This document shows, in pieces, positions 31,514 through 40,817 of a stretch of 64,000 nucleotides of DNA (position 1 is the stretch's first letter; each line of letters opens with the position of its first letter). The translations under genes were made by a program, and so were the position numbers. Location: assembly GCA_030654695.1 (NCBI GenBank), contig JAURWY010000034.1, positions 248,001 through 312,000 on the forward strand, read 5' to 3'. The stretch is from Polaromonas sp. GTDB lineage: Bacteria; Pseudomonadota; Gammaproteobacteria; Burkholderiales; Burkholderiaceae_C. The notes under the pieces are model-generated. The model searched no databases. It had not been told where the DNA came from and saw only the letters and a program-made list of their open reading frames with translations.

Positions 31514-32062
31514 TCAAAATTGGTAGTTGTCCGCGTCGTAATCAAAGCGCTGTTCATTTTGGACGAGATACTCGGCCACACTGTCAGGGTCGTTCAAATC
31601 CAGCACCGGCAGCAAGGTTGGCACGGGCAGACTTTGCGGTGCATCGGTGGCAATGGCCACGATGAAGGCATCATCGGGGTAGCGCACCGGCAAAGGCTCG
31701 TAATCAGCCGTCGGTGCGCGCCAAACTTCAATCTTCAGCAAGTCACTGCTTTTAAAACCTTCGACCAAGACCCAGTCAACACCGTTGTACAGCTCAGCAA
31801 TCAGATGGTGCACGCTGAGCTCGGACGGCTTTTCGAATTCACGCATCAGCGCTAAGCGCGTGTTGGAAGCCGCGACGACTTCAAAGGCGCCGGCTTCGCG
31901 GTGCCGCCAAGTGTCTTTGCCGGGCCGGTCAATGTCGAAGTTGTGGTGGGCATGCTTGACGATGGAGACCCGAAGCCCGCGCAGTTTCAGCGCCGGAATC
32001 ACCTGCTCAACAAGCGTCGTTTTGCCGGAGCCGGAGTAGCCGGCGAAGCCAACCACTTTCAT
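31514..32062 (-). CDS. mobB: Molybdopterin-guanine dinucleotide biosynthesis protein B
   Basis: VVGFAGYSGSGKTTLVEQVIPALKLRGLRVSIVKHAHHNFDIDRPGKDT. Confidence 0.93.
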   Translation of the reverse strand: MKVVGFAGYSGSGKTTLVEQVIPALKLRGLRVSIVKHAHHNFDIDRPGKDTWRHREAGAFEVVAASNTRLALMREFEKPSELSVHHLIAELYNGVDWVLVEGFKSSDLLKIEVWRAPTADYEPLPVRYPDDAFIVAIATDAPQSLPVPTLLPVLDLNDPDSVAEYLVQNEQRFDYDADNYQF

Positions 32063-32098
32063 GCTCGGCTTTCCAGTAAGCGCTTTACCGGGGTCAGT

Positions 32099-33553
32099 TC
32101 AATGCGCATGCTCAGCCACGTAAGCCTTGATCAAGTCCACATCTGCAGCCATGAGCTTGACGCGTTTTGGCAAGGCCTCGATGCCATCGAAACCGGGCGG
32201 ACGCTCTGGCGGGCGACCCAGCGCTTCTTCGATCGTCGCGGCAAACTTGATCGGCAAAGCAGTCTCCAGCACCAGCATCGGGACGCCGGGTGTAAGGTGC
32301 TCGCGCGCGACTTTGACGCCGTCGGCGGTGTGCGTGTCGACGACCACGCCAAAGCGCTGATAGGTCTCGCGGATGGTCTGCAAGCGGTCAGCGTGAGTGC
32401 TCTTGCCGCTGGCAAATCCGTAGCGCGAAGCGGCTTGCTGGAAAGCTGGATGATCGCTCAAATCGAAAAAGCCTTGCGCGCTGAGCTGGCGACCAAACAA
32501 GTCTTGCGTTTGTGCGGCATCACGGCCCAACAGGTCAAAGACAAAGCGTTCAAAGTTTGAGGCTTTGGAAATGTCCATCGACGGGCTGGAGGTTTCGTGC
32601 GTGTCCGCACCGACGCGCACGCGGTACACACCGGTGCGAAAAAACTCGTCCAACACATCGTTCTCGTTGGTCGCCACCACCAGTTGGTGAATCGGCAAGC
32701 CCATCATGCGGGCCACATGGCCGGCGCAGACATTGCCGAAGTTACCCGACGGCACCGTGAAGCTGGCTTTGCCACCCGTGGCGGATTCAGGCAATTGAAA
32801 ATAACCAGCGAAGTAGTAAACCACCTGGGCCATCAGCCGCGCCCAATTGATCGAGTTGACAGTGCCGATCTTGTATTGGCGCTTGAAAGCCAAGTCGTTC
32901 GAGACCGCCTTGACGATGTCTTGGCAATCATCAAAGACGCCATCGATGGCGATGTTGTGGATGTTCTCGTCAAGCAAGCTGAACATTTGCGCTTGCTGAA
33001 ACGGGCTCATGCGGCCGTTCGGCGAGGTCATGAAAACACGCACGCCTTTTTTGCCGCGCATGGCGTACTCAGCCGCGCTGCCGGTGTCGCCACTGGTGGC
33101 GCCCAAAATATTGAGTTCTTCGTTGCGACGGCCCAGCTCGTATTCAAACAGGTTCCCGAGCAACTGCATGGCCATGTCTTTGAAGGCCAGCGTCGGGCCA
33201 TTCGACAAAGCTTGCAGATAAAAACCGGCTTGAGATGCATCGGTTGCCGCGTCTTCGAGTTTTTTCAGCGGCACAATTTCAGCGCTGCCAAACACGGCTG
33301 CGGTGTAAGTCTTGCGGCACAGCGCCCGTAGATCATCGGCAGGAATGTCGTCGATGTAGAGCGAGAGAATTTCAACGGCCAAGTCGGCGTAACCTTGCTT
33401 CAGGTAAACCTCGCGCCAAGCGGCCAGCGTGACTGCGTCAACCACCGGGTAATGCTCAGGCAGGTACAGGCCGCCATCAGGCGCCAAGCCTTCCAGCAAA
33501 ATTTCACAAAATTGTTTGCGGTCTGCATGACCGCGGGTGGAGAGGTAGCGCAT
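32099..33553 (-). CDS. thrC: Threonine synthase
   Basis: MRYLSTRGHADRKQFCEILLEGLAPDGGLYLPEHYP; ILGATSGDTGSAAEYAMRGKKGVRVFMTSPNGRMSPFQQAQM. Confidence 0.95.
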   Translation of the reverse strand: MRYLSTRGHADRKQFCEILLEGLAPDGGLYLPEHYPVVDAVTLAAWREVYLKQGYADLAVEILSLYIDDIPADDLRALCRKTYTAAVFGSAEIVPLKKLEDAATDASQAGFYLQALSNGPTLAFKDMAMQLLGNLFEYELGRRNEELNILGATSGDTGSAAEYAMRGKKGVRVFMTSPNGRMSPFQQAQMFSLLDENIHNIAIDGVFDDCQDIVKAVSNDLAFKRQYKIGTVNSINWARLMAQVVYYFAGYFQLPESATGGKASFTVPSGNFGNVCAGHVARMMGLPIHQLVVATNENDVLDEFFRTGVYRVRVGADTHETSSPSMDISKASNFERFVFDLLGRDAAQTQDLFGRQLSAQGFFDLSDHPAFQQAASRYGFASGKSTHADRLQTIRETYQRFGVVVDTHTADGVKVAREHLTPGVPMLVLETALPIKFAATIEEALGRPPERPPGFDGIEALPKRVKLMAADVDLIKAYVAEHAH

Positions 33554-34890
33554 CAGGCCAGCTCCTCCTTACGGATGCGGGTGATCGGTGCCAGCACCGT
33601 CGGCAAGAGCTGCATCTGTGCGATGGCCGCGTTCATGTTGGCCTCGACGCAGTCGTGCGTGAGGATGATCAAATCCGTCTGCGTTGAGCCTGCGCCACCG
33701 ACCTCATCGGCTTCGCGCTGCAACATGGCGTCAATGCTGATACCAGCGTCGGCTAGCAAGCCGGTCACACGGGCTAACACACCGGCTTGGTCTGCCACCT
33801 TCAGGCGCAGGTAATAACTGGTCACCACCTCGGTCATCGGCAGAATCGGCGTATCACTCATGGCGTCTGGCTGAAAGGCCAGATGCGGCACGCGCTGTGC
33901 CGCACCAGCGCCATGCAAGCGCGTGATATCGACCAGGTCAGCGATCACCGCGCTGGCGGTCGGCTCACTGCCGGCGCCCTTGCCGTAATACAGCGTCGTA
34001 CCCAAGGCGTCGGCTTGCACCATGACGGCGTTCATCGCACCCTCGACATTGGCGATCAAGCGCTTCGCCGGCACCAAGCTAGGGTGCACGCGCAACTCAA
34101 CGCCATTGGCCACACGTTTGGTGATGCCCAACAGCTTGATGCGGTAGCCCAGCTGCTCGGCGTATTTAATATCCTGTGCATTCAGCTGAGTGATGCCCTC
34201 GACATAAGCCTTGTCAAACTGCACCGGAATGCCGAACGCGATGGCCGACATGATGGTGACCTTGTGGCCAGCGTCCACGCCTTCGATGTCAAAAGTTGGG
34301 TCGGCTTCGGCGTAGCCGAGTCGCTGCGCATCTTTCAAGGCGACGTCAAAGTCCAAACCTTTGTCGCGCATTTCGCTCAAGATGAAATTGGTCGTGCCGT
34401 TGATGATGCCGGCGATCCACTCGATGCGGTTGGCGGTCAAGCCTTCGCGCAGCGCCTTGATGATCGGGATGCCGCCAGCCACCGCCGCTTCAAACGCCAC
34501 CATCACGCCCTTGCGGTGCGCAGCAGCAAAAATCTCGGTGCCATGCACAGCGATCAGGGCTTTGTTGGCCGTCACCACGTGTTTGCCCGCCTCAATCGCT
34601 TCCATCACCAATTGCCGCGCAATGCCGTAGCCACCGATCAACTCAATGACGATGTCGATTTCAGGGTTGGCAATGACCGCCCGCGCGTCATTCACCACTT
34701 GCACGTCGGGACCGACCACCGCTTGCGCACGCGCTGTGTCAAGGTCTGCCACCATGGCGATTTCAATGCCGCGGCCGGCGCGCCGCAGAATTTCTTCTTG
34801 ATTGCGCTGCAACACGCTGAAGACACCACTGCCGACAGTTCCAATGCCCAGAAGGCCCACTTTGATCGGCTTCAGATTGCTTGATTTCAT
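33553..34890 (-). CDS. hom: Homoserine dehydrogenase
   Basis: KVGLLGIGTVGSGVFSVLQRNQEEILRRAGR; GIINGTTNFILSEM; C-terminal ACT. Confidence 0.96.
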   Translation of the reverse strand: MKSSNLKPIKVGLLGIGTVGSGVFSVLQRNQEEILRRAGRGIEIAMVADLDTARAQAVVGPDVQVVNDARAVIANPEIDIVIELIGGYGIARQLVMEAIEAGKHVVTANKALIAVHGTEIFAAAHRKGVMVAFEAAVAGGIPIIKALREGLTANRIEWIAGIINGTTNFILSEMRDKGLDFDVALKDAQRLGYAEADPTFDIEGVDAGHKVTIMSAIAFGIPVQFDKAYVEGITQLNAQDIKYAEQLGYRIKLLGITKRVANGVELRVHPSLVPAKRLIANVEGAMNAVMVQADALGTTLYYGKGAGSEPTASAVIADLVDITRLHGAGAAQRVPHLAFQPDAMSDTPILPMTEVVTSYYLRLKVADQAGVLARVTGLLADAGISIDAMLQREADEVGGAGSTQTDLIILTHDCVEANMNAAIAQMQLLPTVLAPITRIRKEELA

Positions 34891-34987
34891 GCTTGATTGA
34901 GTAAAGTAAAAAGGACTGATCCGACTCGACTACCCGGCAGGCTGGCAGCACGTGGCCACGACGGCCAAGCGGAAAGTTAAACGCGCG

Positions 34988-36259
34988 TTATGCGGCTGCT
35001 TTGACTGAAACCAGGGAGGGCGCCGCAGCACTGCGATGGCGATAGCCTTCGAGGAATTTAGCGATCCGGCCAATGGCTTCACGCAAGTCATCTTCGTGCG
35101 GCAAAAAAACGATGCGGAAGTGGTCTGGCGATGGCCAGTTAAAGCCCGTTCCTTGTACCAGCAGCACCTTGGTTTCTTGCAGCATTTCAAAAATGAATTC
35201 TTGGTCATTGGCGATCGGGTAAATCTTTGGGTCAAGCCGCGGAAACATGTACAGCGCAGCACTCGGCTTGACGCAAGTCACACCCGGAATGGCCGTGATC
35301 AATTCATGCGCGATGTCGCGTTGACGGCGCAGGCGGCCGCCCTCGCCCACCAGATCATTGATGCTTTGATAACCACCCAGCGCTGTTTGAATCGCCCACT
35401 GGCCCGGCACGTTGGCACACAGGCGCATGCTCGACAGCATGTTCAGGCCTTCGATGTAGTCGCGCGCACGTTTTTTGTCGCCAGACACCACCAACCAACC
35501 CGCGCGATAACCGCAAGACCGATAGCTTTTAGACAAAGAATTAAAGGTCAATATGAGAATGTCGTCTGACAGGCTGGCAATGGCTGTGTGCTTGCGGCCG
35601 TCGTACAGCACCTTGTCATAAACCTCATCGGCAAAGATCACCAAATCATGCTGCCGCGCCAGCTTGATGATCTCGCGCAACAATTCATCCGAGTAGAGCG
35701 CACCCGTTGGATTGTTCGGATTAATCACCACGATGCCCTTGGTGTTGGGCGTTATCTTGCGTTTGATATCAGCCAGATCCGGCATCCAACCATTGGCCTC
35801 GTCGCACAGGTAATGCACTGGGGTCCCGCCCGATAAGCTCACCGCCGCTGTCCAGAGCGGGTAATCGGGGGCGGGCAGCAACAACTCGTCACCGTCATTG
35901 AGCAACGCATTGGTGGCCATGACGATCAACTCACTCGCCCCATTACCGAGGTAAATGTCATCCAGCGTCACACCCTTGATGCCCTGCTTCTGCGTCTCGT
36001 GCATGACGGCCTTGCGCGCGCCGAAAATACCTTTGGAATCCGAGTACGCCGCCGAGTTAGGCAGGTTGCGGATCATGTCCTGCTGAATTTCTTCAGGGGC
36101 GTCAAAACCAAACACGGCCAAATTGCCGATGTTGAGCTTGATGATTTTGTGCCCTTCTTCTTCCATCTCACGCGCCGCCTCCATCACCGGGCCACGGATG
36201 TCATAGCAGACGTTCGCCAGCTTGGCTGATTTAGTGATGGGTTTGGCTTGCGTTTGCAT
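34988..36259 (-). CDS. PLP-dependent aminotransferase (AlaA/AlaC-like)
   Basis: YDIRGPVMEAAREMEEEGHKIIKLNIGNLAVFGFDAPEEI; NPNNPTGALYSDE; SLSKSYRSCGYRAGWLV. Confidence 0.88.
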   Translation of the reverse strand: MQTQAKPITKSAKLANVCYDIRGPVMEAAREMEEEGHKIIKLNIGNLAVFGFDAPEEIQQDMIRNLPNSAAYSDSKGIFGARKAVMHETQKQGIKGVTLDDIYLGNGASELIVMATNALLNDGDELLLPAPDYPLWTAAVSLSGGTPVHYLCDEANGWMPDLADIKRKITPNTKGIVVINPNNPTGALYSDELLREIIKLARQHDLVIFADEVYDKVLYDGRKHTAIASLSDDILILTFNSLSKSYRSCGYRAGWLVVSGDKKRARDYIEGLNMLSSMRLCANVPGQWAIQTALGGYQSINDLVGEGGRLRRQRDIAHELITAIPGVTCVKPSAALYMFPRLDPKIYPIANDQEFIFEMLQETKVLLVQGTGFNWPSPDHFRIVFLPHEDDLREAIGRIAKFLEGYRHRSAAAPSLVSVKAAA

Positions 36260-36457
36260 AAAATCTTTCGCTCAATTCTTGGCCTGCGACTTGTTTGCTG
36301 CTGTGGAAAGGTGTGCAGTCAAACAGACTGGGCGGAATCCATAATTTGACCACATAGAATAACATTCCAACACAGGCCTCATACTCGCTAAGACCAACCA
36401 GCAACTGACTCTCACTGAGACCCTCATTTCGCCCCAAATAACCTCACACAAAAGCCC

Positions 36458-36847
36458 ATGAAACTTCAGCCTGACAAATTCGACGTCCAGTCCATCCTAG
36501 GTTACGGGCCGGGCTGGGTGGGTTTGGGCAGAAACGGCGTCGGCGAAAAAATTGAACGCAGCGTCATCATCGGCTCTCGCGGAGAACTCATTGACTGGCA
36601 TTGCACGCGGTTTGAAGACTTCGGTGCCGAGCATTTCGACCAGCTGGCGGGCTACAGCCCCGAATTGGTCCTTTTTGGCAGCGGCACGCGTTTGCGCTTT
36701 CCGCCACCCGCTTTTTTACGCAGTTTGATGGCCAAGCGCATTGGCCTAGAAACCATGGACACACTGGCGGCTTGCCGGACTTACAACATCCTTGCAGGCG
36801 AAGGTCGCCACGTCATGGCGGCACTGCTGATTGAGCCTAGCAACTGA
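36458..36847 (+). CDS. Mth938-like domain (DUF498/Xcc1710-type) protein
   Basis: MKLQPDKFDVQSILGYGPGWVGL ... PELVLFGSGTRLRFPPPAFLRSLMAKRIGLETMDTLAACRTYNILAGEGRHVMAALL. Confidence 0.82.
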   Translation: MKLQPDKFDVQSILGYGPGWVGLGRNGVGEKIERSVIIGSRGELIDWHCTRFEDFGAEHFDQLAGYSPELVLFGSGTRLRFPPPAFLRSLMAKRIGLETMDTLAACRTYNILAGEGRHVMAALLIEPSN

Positions 36848-36976
36848 CGAGCCTGCTCGCAAAAGCTCTTTCGGAGTAAAATATTGGGTTGCATTAGGCG
36901 CAAAACTGAGCATGACAGCCTCTTTTGCAGCTGAAAGCCAACGCCCAATCACAACTTTTGTCAGGGTCTACGCAGT

Positions 36977-37471
36977 ATGGCAGTCGTCGTTAATAAACTT
37001 CTCCCCGAATTTGAAGCAGTCGCCACAGGCGGTCTCAAAGTCTCCAACCAAACCCATTTGGGCAAAGTTGTCGTCATGTATTTTTACCCTAAGGACAACA
37101 CTCCGGGGTGCACCACGGAAGCCATGCAGTTTCGTGACAAATACAAGGATTTTGTCAAAGCCGGTGCCACGGTTTTTGGCGTGTCCCGCGACAACATGAA
37201 ATCACACGACGAGTTCAAGTCCAAGCTTGAGTTGCCGTTTGAGCTGATCGCCGACACTGAAGAAAAAATGTGCCACATGTTTGGCGTCGTCAAGAACAAA
37301 ATTATGTACGGCAAAAAGGTCAAGGGCATTGAGCGCAGCACCTTTTTGGTGGGCCCTGACGGCCAACTCAAAGCTGAATGGCGCGGCCTCAAGGTGCCGG
37401 GTCATGTAGAAGAAGTACTGAAGGCCGTTAAAGAACTCAACAAGGCTGAAAAGGCTGAAAAAGCCGCCTGA
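36977..37471 (+). CDS. bcp: Peroxiredoxin (BCP/PrxQ type)
   Basis: VVMYFYPKDNTPGCTTEAMQFRD; GVSRDNMKSHDEFKSKLELPFELIAD. Confidence 0.93.
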   Translation: MAVVVNKLLPEFEAVATGGLKVSNQTHLGKVVVMYFYPKDNTPGCTTEAMQFRDKYKDFVKAGATVFGVSRDNMKSHDEFKSKLELPFELIADTEEKMCHMFGVVKNKIMYGKKVKGIERSTFLVGPDGQLKAEWRGLKVPGHVEEVLKAVKELNKAEKAEKAA

Positions 37472-37560
37472 TTTTTGCCATCTGATCGGCAGAAAACTGT
37501 CATATGCCTCGTGCATAATGATTACATGTTGTTGACACACCAACTGCCCTCCACACCAAA

Positions 37561-37589
37561 GCCGCCCCGGCAACGAGGCGGCTTTTTTG
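37561..37589 (+). terminator. Intrinsic terminator downstream of bcp
   Basis: GCCGCC-ccggcaacga-GGCGGCTTTTTT. Confidence 0.65.
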
Positions 37590-37614
37590 TTTCCGGAATC
37601 CTCAACTTCACTTT

Positions 37615-39300
37615 GTGAGTCACAAGCCCATGCCCCTGCCACCCGCCCCGACCAAACGTGCCGCCCTGCTCTCAACCGACGCTTTGAACGTCCCCGCGCG
37701 CTCTTCAGCCAAGGCTGGCCGAAAATCAGGGCCTGTCGACGTGCCAAGCAAACCTCGTCCGCAGCCTTTGGAGAAACACCCGGTCGTCGAGCCCGAGCAC
37801 CCGACGGCCTTTTTAGAAAAAAACCGCCCAAGTCCGGTCAAGACATTGGCAACTCATTCCAAAAAAGAAACCCCAGCGCCTGCGGCCAAGTTGCGCAAAC
37901 CAAAACCCACCGGTCCGACCAAACTCTTTGTTCTGGACACCAATGTGCTGATGCACGACCCGATGTGTTTGTTTCGGTTTGAAGAGCACGACATCTTTTT
38001 GCCGATGATTGTTCTGGAAGAGCTCGACGGCCACAAGAAAGGCATGAGCGAAGTCGCCCGCAATGCGCGCCAGACCAGCCGCACGCTGGACGCACTGGCG
38101 GGCGCGCAAGGCGCCGACATCGCTAAAGGCTTGAGCTTGGACACCACAGGGCATTCTGAAGCGCGCGGTTCCCTGCTTTTTCAGACCCGGCCGCTCGACT
38201 ACACCTTGCCCATGAGCCTGCCACAAGGTAAAGCTGACAACCAGATTTTGGGCGTCGTGGAAGCACTGCGCAAAGAACAAGCACCTCGTGAAGTGGTGCT
38301 GGTCTCTAAAGACATCAACATGCGTGTCAAGGCGCGTGCACTTGGTTTACTCACCGACGACTACCAAAACGACAAGACGCTAGAAGATGGCGATCTGCTG
38401 TACCCCGGCTCGCTGGCATTACCGACGGATTTCTGGACGCGTCAAAGCAAAACGATTGAAAGCTGGCAGCAAGGAAGCTACACCTTTTATCGCATCACCG
38501 GGCCGATTGTTCCCAGCCTGATGATCAACCAGTTTGTCTACTTTGAAGCGCCTGGCGAGCCACCGCTGTATGCGCGCGTGACCGAGATTCGCGCCAAAAC
38601 AGCCGTCCTCAAGACGCTGAAAGATTTCAACCATCTGAAGAATGCGGTGTGGGGCGTGACCACACGCAATCGCGAACAGAACTTCGCGATGAACCTGCTG
38701 ATGGACCCTGAAGTGGATTTCGTCACACTCGCCGGCAACGCCGGCACCGGCAAGACGCTGATGGCCCTGGCCAGCGGCTTGACACAGGTACTGGACGACA
38801 GGCGTTACACCGAGATCATCATGACGCGGGCCACCGTGTCTGTCGGTGAAGACATCGGTTTTCTGCCCGGCACGGAAGAAGAAAAAATGGGCCCGTGGAT
38901 GGGCGCACTGGACGACAACCTCGAAGTGCTGGGCAAGACAGAAAGCGGCTCTGGCGAATGGGGCCGGGCTGCCACCAATGAGCTGATCCGCTCGCGCATC
39001 AAAGTCAAAAGCATGAACTTCATGCGTGGCCGCACCTTCCTCAACAAGTACGTGATCATTGACGAAGCGCAAAATTTGACGCCAAAGCAAATGAAGACGC
39101 TCATCACACGCGCCGGTCCGGGCACCAAGATCATCTGCATGGGTAATTTGGCCCAGATCGACACGCCCTATCTGACCGAAGGTTCCTCCGGCCTGACCTA
39201 CGCCGTGGACCGTTTTAAGGGCTGGCCGCATGGTGGTCATATCACCTTGGCACGTGGTGAACGTTCGCGTCTGGCGGACTTTGCCAGCGAAGTTTTGTAA
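37615..39300 (+). CDS. phoH: PhoH-family protein (PIN domain + PhoH ATPase)
   Basis: LFVLDTNVLMHDP (PIN) and VTLAGNAGTGKTLMALASGL ... IIDEAQNLTPKQMKTLITRAG. Confidence 0.93.
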   Translation: MSHKPMPLPPAPTKRAALLSTDALNVPARSSAKAGRKSGPVDVPSKPRPQPLEKHPVVEPEHPTAFLEKNRPSPVKTLATHSKKETPAPAAKLRKPKPTGPTKLFVLDTNVLMHDPMCLFRFEEHDIFLPMIVLEELDGHKKGMSEVARNARQTSRTLDALAGAQGADIAKGLSLDTTGHSEARGSLLFQTRPLDYTLPMSLPQGKADNQILGVVEALRKEQAPREVVLVSKDINMRVKARALGLLTDDYQNDKTLEDGDLLYPGSLALPTDFWTRQSKTIESWQQGSYTFYRITGPIVPSLMINQFVYFEAPGEPPLYARVTEIRAKTAVLKTLKDFNHLKNAVWGVTTRNREQNFAMNLLMDPEVDFVTLAGNAGTGKTLMALASGLTQVLDDRRYTEIIMTRATVSVGEDIGFLPGTEEEKMGPWMGALDDNLEVLGKTESGSGEWGRAATNELIRSRIKVKSMNFMRGRTFLNKYVIIDEAQNLTPKQMKTLITRAGPGTKIICMGNLAQIDTPYLTEGSSGLTYAVDRFKGWPHGGHITLARGERSRLADFASEVL

Positions 39301-39314
39301 CAAACTACGCTCAT

Positions 39315-39354
39315 AAAAAACCCGGCGTTGCCTTGCGGCACGCCGGGTTTTTTT
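39315..39354. terminator. Bidirectional intrinsic terminator
   Basis: AAAAAACCCGGCG ... CGCCGGGTTTTTTT between convergent phoH and phaR. Confidence 0.7.
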
Positions 39355-39375
39355 ATAGGGGCTTCAATGAAATGT

Positions 39376-39978
39376 TCAGCGTTTCAGACCAAAAGCGGTG
39401 AGCATCTGCTCGCTCTGCTTTTGCATCTGCTCCTGCATTTGCGTGAACAGCGATTTGGACTGCTCAACGTAGGTTCCCATCATGCCCTGCATCATCGGCG
39501 ATTGAGACTTCATGAGCTGAGCCCAAGTTTCGGGCGACATGCCTTTGGACTGCTCACTCATCTTGACTTGCAAGTCCATGAAAGACTCCACATTTTTTTC
39601 AAGATACGCCCCCATGAAACCCTGCATGGCATTGCCATAAAAACGGATGATATTGGCCAGCACCGCCTCGGTGAACATAGGCGCGCCACCGGTTTCTTCT
39701 TCAAGGATGATTTGCAGCAAAATGCTGCGCGTCAGGTCGTCGCTGCTCTTGGCATCGCGCACCACAAAGACAGTCCCGCTCATCACCAGCTGCCGGACAT
39801 CCGTGAGGGTGATATAGGTGGAGGTGGCGGTGTCGTAGAGACGCCGGTTCGGGTATTTCTTAATCACCCGGATGGGGACAGCCTTGTCGACAGGACTCTT
39901 CAATGATTCGGCATCGGATTCCCCGGTGCTATTTTTAGCTTTTGACAAAGTTCTGATTCTTTCAAGGACGTGAGGCAA
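39376..39978 (-). CDS. phaR: Polyhydroxyalkanoate synthesis repressor
   Basis: RVIKKYPNRRLYDTATSTYITLTDVRQLVMSG. Confidence 0.92.
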   Translation of the reverse strand: MPHVLERIRTLSKAKNSTGESDAESLKSPVDKAVPIRVIKKYPNRRLYDTATSTYITLTDVRQLVMSGTVFVVRDAKSSDDLTRSILLQIILEEETGGAPMFTEAVLANIIRFYGNAMQGFMGAYLEKNVESFMDLQVKMSEQSKGMSPETWAQLMKSQSPMMQGMMGTYVEQSKSLFTQMQEQMQKQSEQMLTAFGLKR

Positions 39979-40121
39979 CTTGGGTTCATTCTAGAAAGCT
40001 CTGAGCCGCTTTCATCCCTTGGTTTACCCTCAAGCTTAGCGGGTCTGCGGGGCGCCCACGCAAGGGTAGTCCTTGCGCAAGCCCTACAAACAGCTTTGAA
40101 TCAGAAAATCCGAGCCCAAAC

Positions 40122-40455
40122 CTAAACGGTTGCGGCGCCAACACCGACGATGGTCACGCTGACGGTCGCGGCCACGCTGCCGACATGGTCGTCCAGCAGG
40201 TTGAAGCTGAAAGTCTCGACCTTGCTCTGGCCTACGGCCAAGTACGCGATAGCCGAATTAGCCACGCTGTAATTCCACGTCACTTGGCCGCCCAATCCCG
40301 TGGTGTGGTCGATGTCGATCAAACTGTCCGCAAAGTGCCCAGTGCGCCTGCGCTAGGCGCCACGGTGCTGAAGGTGAAGTCGCCTGCCCTGGTCACCACA
40401 CCTGTCACGCTGCCAGAACTGGTATTCAGGAACACCTGGACTTTATTCCCCCTAT
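40122..40455 (-). pseudogene. VCBS-repeat/RTX-adhesin fragment, frameshifted remnant
   Basis: Minus strand: IDIDHTTGLGGQVTWNYSVANSAIAYLAVGQSKVETFSFNLLDDHVGSVAATVSVTIVG (VCBS-like), preceded in another frame by VQVFLNTSSGSVTGVVTRAGDFTFSTVAPSAGALGTL. Confidence 0.6.
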
Positions 40456-40817
40456 TACAAGCCAGCCTTAAATTCTGATTAGCGCGTGCTGAGCCCACGT
40501 CATTACAAATTTAAAATAGTTATAAAAATGACTTCAATATTTTAATAAATTAATTAATATTATTAATTTATGAAAAATACAATAAAAATTAATAATAAAA
40601 TACTGATTTAAAAAGTTCAAGGCTCTAATAACTTGCTGCCTTTCGTACATGTCTACGGTGGCAAAAAATCAAATTTATGACAAGCACATTTGACACAATT
40701 TCATGAGTTGCTGGACCGCGAGGGTGCAGGCACCGGTGTCTACAAAAAATTCAAAGCGTCAGGGCATTACCCGCCTAGCGTTGGCCCTTGAATCTTGACC
40801 CCCCCACTCACACCGCC

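Noticed and set aside
33787-34884. 365-aa plus-strand ORF opposite hom
   Set aside because: Shadow of the well-supported homoserine dehydrogenase; composition is non-protein-like.
38419-39303. 294-aa minus-strand ORF opposite phoH
   Set aside because: Antisense shadow of the PhoH/PIN gene.
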